A DNA stretch of 64,000 nt from Liolophura sinensis (taxonomy: Eukaryota > Mollusca > Polyplacophora > Chitonida > Chitonidae): positions 124,001 to 188,000 of the forward strand of contig NC_088301.1 in NCBI RefSeq assembly GCF_032854445.1, given 5' to 3'. Below are positions 44,330-53,922 of the stretch, piece by piece. Under the pieces are notes generated by a model. That model saw only the letters and a list, made by a program, of their open reading frames with translations. It was not told the DNA's origin and did no database searches. A program made the translations under genes and the position numbers. Each line of letters starts with the position of its first letter. The first letter of the stretch is position 1.

Positions 44330-47300
44330 CTGACATGGTACAGGGCCAAGCGTTGCCTTACTAAAGCATCATGCCGAGAACACCGGATAAGACGCCTCAT
44401 GTGATGTCTTCGGCGCAGAGATAAATGAGGCAGAGGTATAAATATGTCGGACTCGAGGAGACAATGAGACAACAATATAGAGTACGCAAACTCTGTCAGT
44501 AGTATACTGCGCTGTTGCATGAGTATTTAATAATATTTTTATTTGACTGGTATTTTACCTCATACTCATGAATGTTTAACTTATACGACGACGGCCAGCA
44601 TTATGGTGGGAGGAAACCGGGCACTGTTTGTGAGGTGATTAGTCTCTATGACTTTCGGTTAGTTAGTCAGTAATTAACGAAGAATACACACATTTATGGT
44701 ATACAGGCATGTGGGACGCGGCGAAGGGTCCCATGAACCGTGAAGATGACTGGATTTCAGAATATCAATGGCCGCAATCCAACCAGGGATGTGTGGTCCA
44801 ATCCTGAATATAATTAATGCCGCGAGTGTACTTAGGACTTGAGTGAAGGGAGATGGAGTTCTGGCGTGTGACGGTGTGAACGTCCCTTCTGTCAGTGATC
44901 CAGCATTCGTTTAGGCTTGACTGAGACTTGAAGCGTACACAGTTCAGGACACAAGATTGCTAGGTTTTCAGTGAAACTTGAGATAAGCCTCCACCGCCTG
45001 GCCGACGGAGGAGAAAACTGTCTGAACAGCCTGGCTTTCAGCAGACGGACTTGGATTACAAGTGTAACGGACATTGGATTACAGGTGTAACGGGACACTT
45101 ACATTGGCGGCATCCGGCACATGCCAAAAATGTGAACTGATGAGTTTCATTAACGGTGGAGATCTCATTTTTTTTTCTTTGGTATATTTGAATAATAAGT
45201 TGCAACGTTTACCCAAGTGTGGCATTGTCTTGTTTGTCTGGGGCAGTCGACATTCACATCGTCACACATGATGCTTCAAGCGGTAAGTCCTCAAGTGCGA
45301 TCAACATTAGGACATTTACCACAAAGGGAAAGCCCGCACAAAAGCACCACCAAATATAAGATGAATTTTCTTTATTTTCAGTTAAACTTTGCTTTCAAAC
45401 ACTGTTCCGGACATACGAACACGGCACTCGTTGGTGCAGGATCGTCTATATAAAATCACATTTTACAGTACTGCTTCACTGAGGTCAGTGAACAAATTTC
45501 CATGGGACATGGGACAAATTTGCGGCAAAATGTTGGTGTCTCATTGCACTCGTTTTCCCCGAAGCCATAGTATATATAGTGGCGAACCTTCTCATATGAA
45601 GTTATACCATGCACCCTGCACATAATTTCTACACGTCACCTCATTGGTTAAGGATGATGGCCTGTATAACCCTCGTCACGTGACCGCTCGATGAATAGTT
45701 TTATATGGTAATAATTAAACACTAGTTTTTCGACGAGGCACTAACCGATCCTTCAGTCCCAAGGTTAAACACATGTAATAAGTGGTGAAGCAGGCTCAAA
45801 TGCCGCCTTAATTCAGAATGATTATTAGTGGGTCAGGCGTGCGATAGTGGGTCAGGTATCCTAGGTGAGGCGTCCCCACTCACGGCCTGAATCAGTGACA
45901 GTCAGTCACTCGTGAAATAGTTAGCGCCTTACTGCAATGCGTTTAGCGGGGATGGGTATTACAACTTAGTAGTAGTCTGGGATAATGCCTTATATCGGAC
46001 ATAACTAGATTTAATGGAAAATGACATCAGTTTGTGTAATTTTGCTTTACTAGCACATTCACGAATGAAAGTGTATCCGCACCCGGATCTCGTGACATCA
46101 TCAGCAAAAACAGTCTGCAACTGACGTCACTGTTGTCTCACACGTGACCGGAAATTGCGCCTCACCACTTTATGTAAGAAACAAAGGAAAAGACAGTGAA
46201 TGTAACAAGTTCATAGAGAGACAGTGAATGTAACAAGTTCATGAAGAGAAAATACGTTGACTTAAGTGAAATGACATGAAAGTTTAGTCTTTAAGACTAC
46301 GAGCTTCCCAAGAGGAGTTACTGATAATGATGTCTAGTATATTCTTTAACATTATAATTTGTTATGATATATACATCAAATATTATTTAGAGGCCTGTTT
46401 TACATGAAGTATTTAATATGACAGCAACACTTGAAGAGCAACATGGCTGATCAGAATACAAGGGTGCGCAGAAATAAGAGCAAGCCTTCGAGACTTCATG
46501 ATACCTTGAAACTGCTGTAGAGTTGTCTATAGTCTATTTCTTTTAGAGAGCCACCTATATCCGGCTGCCTGTAAAATCAGTCATATTTGCTACCAAAAGT
46601 GCCTTTAGCCAGTGACACGTAACAACCCAAGCTCTATACATTGATACGTTGGACGTCCATGTTAGTACAAAGAAAATGCAGTTAGAACACTTTTTCCAGT
46701 TCTTAAATACCATAAGCTTAGTTTCGACACCAAGAACTCATTGCCTTGAGTGACGTCATAATTATTGAAAAGCAAGTGTTATGTAATATGTATTTTTCAG
46801 TTTAGTTGATGTATCCAAAGTGGAGATCTTATTTAGCAGGATGAATAAACTAGCCCGGCGGGTTAGTTTAGCGTCGGAGTACGCCATACATGTGTAGATT
46901 CAACCAATGAGCGGGTTGCTAACGATATCCCCCTCCGAGTGTGTATTTGTGATAGGGACTGTCAGACCATCACTCACCCGCAGCTGTTCAGCTGACACTC
47001 GTTCTCAAACAGCGTCCATGTGGAATCAGCAGTCTGAGCACACATCGGTGCGTAGACAGACGGACAAATGGCGCTTCCACAAGTCACCGAATCTCCAGTC
47101 TTCAACAAAGCTGACATAAACATGACCTATTATAACATTTTGGCTTCTTAAGATCAGCAAACATTATAAGCGGATTTGTGATGAGTGAATATAGATGTTC
47201 TGATTTTATTCCCAGAAAAAGTATCGCTCGCCTTTCAGAAAAATATCGGTGAAGTACAATTTATTTATTTGATGTATTTGATTGGTGTTTTACGCCGTAC

Positions 47301-50300
47301 TCAAGAATATTTCACTTATACGACGGCGGCCAGCATTTATGGTGGGAGGAAAACGGGCAGAGCCCGGGGGAAACCCACGACCGTTCGCAGGTTGCTGGCA
47401 GACCTTCCGACTTACGGCCGAGAGGAAGCCAGCATGAGCTGGACTCACAGCGACCGAATTGGTGAGAGACTCCTGGGTCATTACTCTGCGCTAGCGCGCT
47501 AATCAACTGAGCCACGGAGGCCCCCTGATGTGTAATTGGCAGTCAGCTAAAATGTTTTTCCCCAAAATGTAATAAATATGTTGTCGTTTAAGATGAAATG
47601 GTGTCAAAATGATGAGCAGCCTGAAGACAATCAGGAGATTGAAAGGTATCGCAACGCTTTGAGGGGGTCCTTACAGGAGAAGACAACTCAAACTGTCGTA
47701 AACGGATCTTCTTATGCCTAGTAATACAGTTAAAATCATTTGAAATCAAATAAGAGATCCAGGCCACCATGTCTCAGTGGAAGTATAATTTTTAGCCAGT
47801 CATATTATCTCAAAATTCGAATAAATAAATAAATAAATAAATAACAGTAAATTTCTAATATTCAGGGGTTAAGCTTAAACATTACACTACATGGCAGGTC
47901 TATTGTCGATACTGAATTTGTCAAACTTTAGTCTAATGAATGAAATTATTCGATAAGTTACATTCTGAAACCAGTGTGTGCAAGTTGGCTACACACATGA
48001 AGCATGTAAACGACACGGAGGGACTGATGTTCGAATTAAAACCGGGTTGGTTTACCGGCGGCTTTACGTCAAGTTTGTCATGTGGTTAGTGAAGGGCGGT
48101 GGTTTCCCAGGGTTATGTCTGGTTTCCTCCAATCATAAAATCTAACTACCACCATATTACTTAAAAGTCTGAAACGAATTGATATCAGCAGAGCATAATA
48201 CACTTAGAAATATATACAATACTTCCGGCCAAATGAGCACAAAGATTAAAATCAATTCAGAAAAACAAATAAGCTGTTAATCTGTGTACCTCTGAAGACA
48301 CTTTCATAGATATCCAGCTGTGATGGCGACGTAAGAAATACATAACAATGGCGACGTATCAAAGAATACCGAAGAATGGCTACGTAACACATACAGAAAA
48401 ATTGGGACGTATCACATACAGAAGAATTGCGACGTAAGACATACAGAAGAATGGCTACCTCACACATACAGAAAAATGGCTACTTAACATATACATAAAA
48501 ATAGCGACGTAACACATACAGAACAATGGCGACGTAACACATACAGAACAATGGAGAGGTAACAGATTCACAACAATGCATACGTTACACACACCCAACA
48601 CAACAAGGGATACTTAACACATACAGTCATGGAAAAAATTATTAGACCACTCATATTTTCTTTGGTTTCTTGTTCATTTTAATGCCTGGCAACCCTAAAG
48701 GTGTATTAACCGAAGATTACAATGAATACGATAAAAATCCAGCTGATTCCATAATACTTTGTCGTATTTGATATGCTTTAAGGTCAGTTGTATTCCTAGG
48801 GTGTATGCCAGGCAATTTCATGCTTTCCATTTACATGCAGACTTACATAAAGAGTGGTTTCCTGTTTACATGTAGGCTTACATAAATAGGGGTCTCTTGT
48901 TTATATATTAAGACGCAGCACAACTCGGTAGTTGTCAGCTCTCATAATGCCTAAAACGAAAGAATTATGTGGAGCCAGAAAGGCAGCCATCTTGGCATAG
49001 CTGGATACTGGATTGAGCGAGCGACAAGTGGCCAAAAAACTGAAGATCTCTAAGACAGCAGTTCATTACACCAAGAAAAAGCAAGCCGAACATGGTACTA
49101 CAAAACTGCTAGCTGGTCGAGGCAGGAAACGTCTTTCTACCCCACGAGATGACCGAGCACTCATCCGGTCCTGTATCAAGAATCGTCGTCAGACCTCCAG
49201 AGACCTTAGAAATGAGTGGGCATTGTAAACAAATGTGACTTGTTCAGCAAGAACAGTTCGAAACCGACTTCTTGAAGCTGGTCTAAAGTCGCACAAGGCA
49301 CGGAAGAAGCCCTTCATCAACGAGAGGCAGCGGAAGGCCCGCTTGCGTTTTGCGAGGGATCACAAGAATTGGACTGTTGATGATTGGGCTAAAGTTCTCT
49401 TCAGTGATGAATCCAATTTTGAGTTGATGCCTACTCCAGCCAACTTACTGGTTAGGAGGAAGCCTGGGGAAGCCTACAAACTTGCTCCTACTGTAAAGCA
49501 TGGGGGTGGATCAGTGATGATCTGGGGTTGTTTCAGTATGGGTGGAACAGGACAGATGCAGTTGTGTGAAGGGAGAATGAACCAAGTCACATACAGAGCT
49601 ACTCTTGAAAACAGTCTTCTTCCATCAGCTGCTAAACTCTTTCCTGGCTCGAATGACTGGATTTTCCAACAAGACAATGCCACTTGCCACACGGCAAGGT
49701 CAGTTAAAACCTGGATAGAGAACCGGAACATTCGAACCATGAATTGGCCTGCTCAGTCACCTGATCTGAATCCAATTGAAAACCTGTGGAATATTATCAA
49801 GTTCAAAATGGAGAACCACAAGCCCAAAAACAAAGCAAATTTGTTCGAATTTTTGCAACAGGAATGGGCTGCTGTGACCGCAGGGCAATGTAACAAACTG
49901 GTGGAGAGCATGCCAAGGCGCATGGCTGCAGTCATCAAAAACAATGGGCATGCAATCAAGTACTAACTCCCGTGTGAGACTGAGAGTCATGTGACTACGT
50001 GACTAGGAGACATAAGAAAAAATGAAATGCCAAAATGTTTTTGAGAATACAGTTGCCACATCTACAGATGTATGAACTTAAGTGATTTTGGTCATTGTCA
50101 AGAAAGTCATAGAGAACTGATAGATATCACCTCTTAAATAAAACCCTTATGAACTATTTCTGTTTTCATCACTTTCTTTGCCCAAACAAATGTTCCTTCA
50201 GTTGTGCAAGGTTTTAAAATGAACAAGAAATGGGAGAAAGCAAGGGTGGTCTAATAATTTTTTCCATGACTGTACATAGTAATGACGACATAGCACATTC

Positions 50301-51794
50301 AGAACAGTGGCTATATAGCAAATTCACAACAATGGCAACGTAACACATTTACAACAATGGCTACATAACACATTCAAACATATACAGAATAATAGCGACC
50401 TAACACATACAGAACACATACAGAATAACGGCGACGTCACACATACAGAACAATGGCGACGTAACATGTACAGGAAAATGGCGACATAACACATACAGAA
50501 CAAATGCCAGCTCCACGGAGAACATACAAAGCTATACAAATCCGTGTGCAAAACAGTACACATTTGCTTCTTGAAACTGCAGACAAACAGAACAGACTGT
50601 GAAACAAACATTACTCAAACAAAACGGAATAGACTTGACCAAGCATCGTAAGACTAACGGAAGAGAACACAGAAAACATCTCACAGGCCAGCAGAAGAGA
50701 CTAAAACAAACATTCAACAGTCAAGCGAAAAATACAAGAGCAAGCATCCAACAGAAAAACGGAGGCGACTAGAGCAAACATTCTACAGACGAACAAACCA
50801 GATCCAGATCAAATGAGTGGAAGGGAATGGAGTTAACATTCTGCAGACAAATGGAAGAGGCTAGAACAAACGAACAGAGACCAGATCAAATATATGGAGG
50901 GGAATGGAGTCCACATCATACAGACAAACGGAAGGACAAACACCATATAGATAACCACAGAGAGAAGAACAAACATGCTAAAGACCAACAGAATTTATTT
51001 ATTGATTGATTTATTTATTTATTGATTGATTGATTGATTTATTTATTTATTTGATTGATGTTTTACGCCGTACTCTAGAATATTTCACTTTTACGGCGGG
51101 GGCCAGCATTATGGTGGGAGGAAACCGGGCAGAGCCCGGGGGAAACCCACGGCCATCCGCAGACTGCGGCAGACCTTCCCACGTATGGCCGGAGAGGAAG
51201 CCAGCAAGACCAACAGAGGAGAAGACAACAAAGGGACCGGAGCAAACGGAGACTAAAACAAACATCCTTAAGCTACAGACAAATGGAAGAAATCCTACTG
51301 ACGGAGGAGACTATAGCAGATATCCTACAGATAAACACAAGAGACTAAAACAAACATCCTTAAGCTATAGACAAATGGAAGAAATCCTACTGACGGAGGA
51401 GACTATAGCAGATATCCTACAGATAAACACAAGAGACTAAAATAAACATCCTTAAGCTACAAACAAATGGAAGAAATCCTACAGACAAACTGAGGAAACT
51501 ACAGCAATATACAACAGACAAATTTTCTAGACAAATCCTAGAAAAAAAAACACAGGAGACTATAGCAGATATTATAGACAAATGGAAGAAATCCTACAGA
51601 CAAACGGAAGCAATAAAACAATAAAAAGGAGGAGAGTAGAGAAAATATCCTACAAACGAAAAATTACATTCTGGAGACAAACAGAAACATCGTAAAACAT
51701 TTGAATCAAGTACACGACCGAACTCACCAGCCGCCAAAGCGACGAATAAGGCAAGAGCTGCAGTTCTCATTACGACTGTATGACAGATCCTCAT
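44275..51794 (-). CDS. Secreted six-cysteine Kazal-like peptide gene (minus paralogue)
   Basis: Three exons on the minus strand: 51728-51794 (start at 51794 or 51770), 46978-47110, 44275-44329. The product is 76 residues from MRTAALALFVALAA (84 from the upstream Met), a clear signal peptide. It is followed by TCGSAICPSVYAPMCAQ, STWTLFENECQLNSCG and a tail TRTCVKSNRHQEDT. The pattern C-x4-C-x7-C-x14-C-x4-C-x7-C and the P-(I/M)-C..NEC core resemble Kazal protease-inhibitor domains, but the C3-C4 and C4-C5 spacings are not classical. If Kazal, P1 would be Ser (C-P-S). The paralogue at 53889-56153 has exons 2 and 3 of exactly the same length (133 and 55 nt), strong evidence that both are genes. 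Intron 1 holds two SINEs and a Tc1-like element. Function as an inhibitor is inference; a novel Cys-rich peptide is the alternative. Confidence 0.8.
44534..44625 (-). mobile_element. SINE 3' fragment
   Basis: Tail TTTTTATTTGACTGGTATTT, then 'aacttatacgacgacggcca' and 'ggtgggaggaaaccgggcac', where it stops. Lies in intron 2 of the minus peptide gene. Confidence 0.8.
46978..47110 (-). CDS. Kazal-like gene (minus), exon 2
   Basis: Acceptor 'catgtttatgtcag', donor GTGAGT on minus. 133 nt, encoding ALLKTGDSVTCGSAICPSVY, APMCAQTADSTWTLF and ENECQLNSCG. It aligns without a gap to the plus paralogue's exon 2. Confidence 0.88.
47260..47524 (-). mobile_element. tRNA-derived SINE, full length
   Basis: Complete copy from the (TTTA) tail to the GGGGGCCTCCGTGGCTCAGT head on minus. 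The A-box is intact; the B-box region is shortened ('agctggactcacag'). It lies in intron 1 of the minus peptide gene and has few differences from the consensus, so it is probably young. Confidence 0.92.
48060..48175 (+). mobile_element. Diverged SINE-like body
   Basis: 'ggcggtggtttcccagggtt', 'ctggtttcctccaatcataa' and 'accaccatattacttaaaag' parallel the body of the main SINE but with many changes. It may be an old copy or a related V-type SINE subfamily. Confidence 0.45.
48300..48621. repeat. 25-bp minisatellite, left part
   Basis: Copies of 'acacatacagaacaatggcg' + ACGTA with many variants. The same array resumes at 50,275 after the Tc1-like insertion. Confidence 0.85.
48624..50272 (+). 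mobile_element. Tc1-type DNA transposon, full length
   Basis: About 1.65 kb, flanked by TA on both sides (48622-48623 and 50273-50274), the target duplication of Tc1/mariner elements. The outer 26 bp of the terminal inverted repeats match exactly (CAGTCATGGAAAAAATTATT then AGACCA); a second matching block 'tttcttgttcattttaa' lies about 40 bp in. It encodes a DD34E transposase with two in-frame stops. It has split the 25-bp minisatellite. Confidence 0.95.
48947..49966 (+). pseudogene. Tc1-type transposase, two in-frame stops
   Basis: A single frame from ATG 48947 to TAA 49964, 339 codons, the usual Tc1 length, with no frameshift. An N-terminal helix-turn-helix region (SERQVAKKLKISKTAVHY) is followed by an R-rich linker (GRGRKRLS). 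A second domain (RTVRNRLLEAGLKSHKARKK) leads into the DDE core: LFSDES (first Asp), FQQDNATCHTA (second Asp) and SPDLNPIENLW (Glu), spaced as DD34E. TAG at 48998 (codon 18) and TAA at 49226 (codon 94) interrupt it. So it cannot be translated whole, although an internal start after codon 94 would keep the second DNA-binding part and the catalytic core. Confidence 0.95.
50275..50520. repeat. 25-bp minisatellite, right part
   Basis: Continuation of the array at 48,300: 'acacatacagaacaatggcg' with 'attcacaac' variants. Confidence 0.85.
50521..50994. repeat. Degenerate A-rich repeat
   Basis: Loose repeats of 'cagacaaacggaagagacta' and 'aacaaacattc' about 30-40 bp apart. No gene. Confidence 0.55.
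50995..51207 (-). mobile_element. SINE, head truncated
   Basis: Long (TTTA/TTGA) tail, GTTTTACGCCGTACTCTAGA, body to 'ggccggagaggaagccagca'. The tRNA head is missing. Intron 1 of the minus peptide gene. Confidence 0.9.
51250..51490. repeat. 92-bp tandem repeat, about 2.5 copies
   Basis: 'aacatccttaagcta' recurs at 51,261, 51,353 and 51,445. The unit also has 'ctatagcagatatcctacag'. Confidence 0.85.
51728..51794 (-). CDS. Kazal-like gene (minus), exon 1 with signal peptide
   Basis: On minus: MRICHTVVMRTAALALFVAL then AA and one base of Ala, donor GTGAGT. The inner Met (51770) gives the cleaner signal peptide. The phase (one base left) fits exon 2. A TATA box lies about 50 bases upstream of the outer Met. 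Confidence 0.78.
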
Positions 51795-51842
51795 TAGGGG
51801 AGTGTATCGCGATGAAGTCATCAACTGACGCAACATGACGGC

Positions 51843-51849
51843 TTTTATA
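51843..51849 (-). promoter_or_regulatory. TATA box of minus peptide gene
   Basis: TATAAAA on minus, followed at the expected distance (about 23-31 nt) by an initiator-like TCAGTTG near 51,822-51,828, which puts the start site just ahead of the signal-peptide ATGs. Confidence 0.65.
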
Positions 51850-53817
51850 TGTTAGGTCTTCTAATCAGATCTTACAAAAAACGGCAAATAAATCACAAAA
51901 ATGAAGTAATAGTGAAATGTCGAGTGCTGACTAAAGGCCGGCGTGCTGAAGCGTTACATCTGCTACCATTTGTAGATGGATGACCTGCATAGTGGATTCC
52001 TTCACTAATTCTAAACACCACCCACACACGTCACACTTCTCCCCCCACACGCCCCACCCCTACACACCCCACTTCCTGGCCTCTCAAAACTCCTCTGCAT
52101 GATGACGCTGTATTTTTAAAGTTTGAATTTCCACAAGATATAATTGAAAATGTCGGTGTTTCTTGGCGGAGTTAGATTACGCCTATACGGTTCCACGGCC
52201 GATGCCCACGTTTGTCGAAGTTGTCCGGACAAAATTTGAAAACTAATGTTGACATCACATTATCTGTCATGTCTCATTACTGATCATAATAATAAATGTA
52301 TGTATGAAAAATAAGTCATTCTTCTTGATTCTTCAGTTTATCTTTGATATGGGTTACAGTGTCAAAGAAATATATCTCTGATTTCAAGCAAATAGTATTT
52401 TTGCCCAAAAATATAACATGTTTTATTTCCCAAGCCCCACAGGATAAAAACCACATTTTTAAGAGGATGAGATTTAAATGTACGTTTCAAAAATAAAATG
52501 TATTTACAGAAAGGAGGCTGACGAGCATAACGTAAACCGAGTGGCACATGGCGAGGAAAGGTCAGAGTTGAATCTAGTCTACACGTATTACACCAGCCAC
52601 GTGGCGGTTAAGTACGTTCACTGTTCATACACGATACTTAATTGAAGACCATCATTTGCAATACTAAGTAGTACTCATATTTTATACCTGTCAAAATCCA
52701 CACAGAAGTCACCAGTCAGGAGCTTTTCACCCAGAATACTAACAAGGCTTGTCAAAGTATAGTTTATATATGACTGATAAAATTTGCATCAGAAGCGAGA
52801 TTATGAGCGATCTTATAACACATGGTGGGACTATTAGGCCGTGAGTGAGTCCTCGGCATGTGTCACCTCAGAACACCACTACAAAAGCATCAATTCACAA
52901 AATAACATCGTAAACCCACGCCGAAAGCTGCAATTTTTTTTTGAGTTCAGCTTGTACGATTACTTTCCACAGAACACGTAAATCAAGGCACTTATGCTTC
53001 TAGACGAATGTTTCATCTTCATTTTAAAGGCAACCCAATTTGAAAAAAAAAAGTACTTATTAGTGCGATATATTTGCAGTCGATTAAATTAAGGTGAAAC
53101 CGAATGAAACGTGGCCATCCCAACGGCTGAAAATATTTATCAATTCTACACATATATATTTAAGGCAGGGACTGATACATCTCTGATTACTGAGATTTAG
53201 AGCAAGAATAATGCCATTTTTGTTTGCATGAAAATATGATATCGTTAGACACACAAATAAAAACAAAACAATTAGTACACTCAAGAATATTTCATTTACC
53301 ATTTCATATAATATTAATATTTCATTTATTCACAGCAACCAAGTTTACAAGTGCGGGAGAAGCAACAAATATATGCATAGATCATGTGTGGTAAAAGCAA
53401 CATATATACGAATAGGTCAAGTGTGGGAAAAGCAACATATATACGAATAGTCATGAGTGGGAGAAGCAACATATATACGCATAGGCCAAGTGTGGGAGAA
53501 GAAATATATATACGAATAATCATGACTGGGAAAAGCAACATATATACGCATGGGTCAAGTGTGGGAGAAGCAACATATATACGCATAGGTCATGTGTTTT
53601 CAAAAGTCTGATCGGAGAGCTCATCAGAGAGCTAGATCAGTAATCACCCAACATTACCATAACGAGTAGCATCGCTGACAGCTTTATGTGGAGCTGTCCT
53701 TCATACAGAGTGTCAAAGTGGTAGAGAAGTAGATACAGAAGTGTAACAGTTGGTTAGGTAGCATTTTGTTCAACTGTTTCATTTGTCACAGCGCTAATAT
53801 ACGTCATTGTCGTCTGG
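51850..53817. other. Spacer between the two head-to-head peptide genes
   Basis: About 2 kb shared upstream region. Contains a 35-bp minisatellite (53,345-53,600) and otherwise no gene or recognised element. Any shared regulatory sites would lie here. Confidence 0.55.
53345..53600. repeat. Minisatellite, about 35-bp unit, seven copies
   Basis: 'gtgtgggagaagcaacatat' followed by 'atacgaataggtca', with small variants. Confidence 0.9.
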
Positions 53818-53824
53818 CATAAAA
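53818..53824 (+). promoter_or_regulatory. TATA-like box of plus peptide gene
   Basis: CATAAAA followed by CGG, about 65-70 nt before the ATG at 53889. The context resembles TATAAAAGCCG of the minus paralogue. Confidence 0.45.
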
Positions 53825-53888
53825 CGGAGAGTTTTTTTTGTGTGATTCCTCACCGACTGCAGTCCGTCGATAACCTTACATTCGCATC

Positions 53889-53922
53889 ATGAAATACGCC
53901 GTCATTCTCCTGGCCGCCTACG
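53889..53922 (+). CDS. Kazal-like gene (plus), exon 1
   Basis: ATG in context 'ttcgcatcATG', encoding MKYAVILLAAY and one base of Ala; donor GTAGGT. The start of a hydrophobic signal peptide. Confidence 0.8.

Noticed and set aside
44892-45098. Alternative last exon of the minus peptide gene (tail VKPKRMLDH)
   Set aside because: Phase fits, but the exon at 44275-44329 matches the paralogue in length, Cys position and the CVK motif, and is far better supported.
51594-51836. 80-residue protein on the minus strand as one ORF
   Set aside because: Only the signal-peptide part is real; the frame continues past a GTGAGT donor into intron, and exon 2 lies at 46978-47110.
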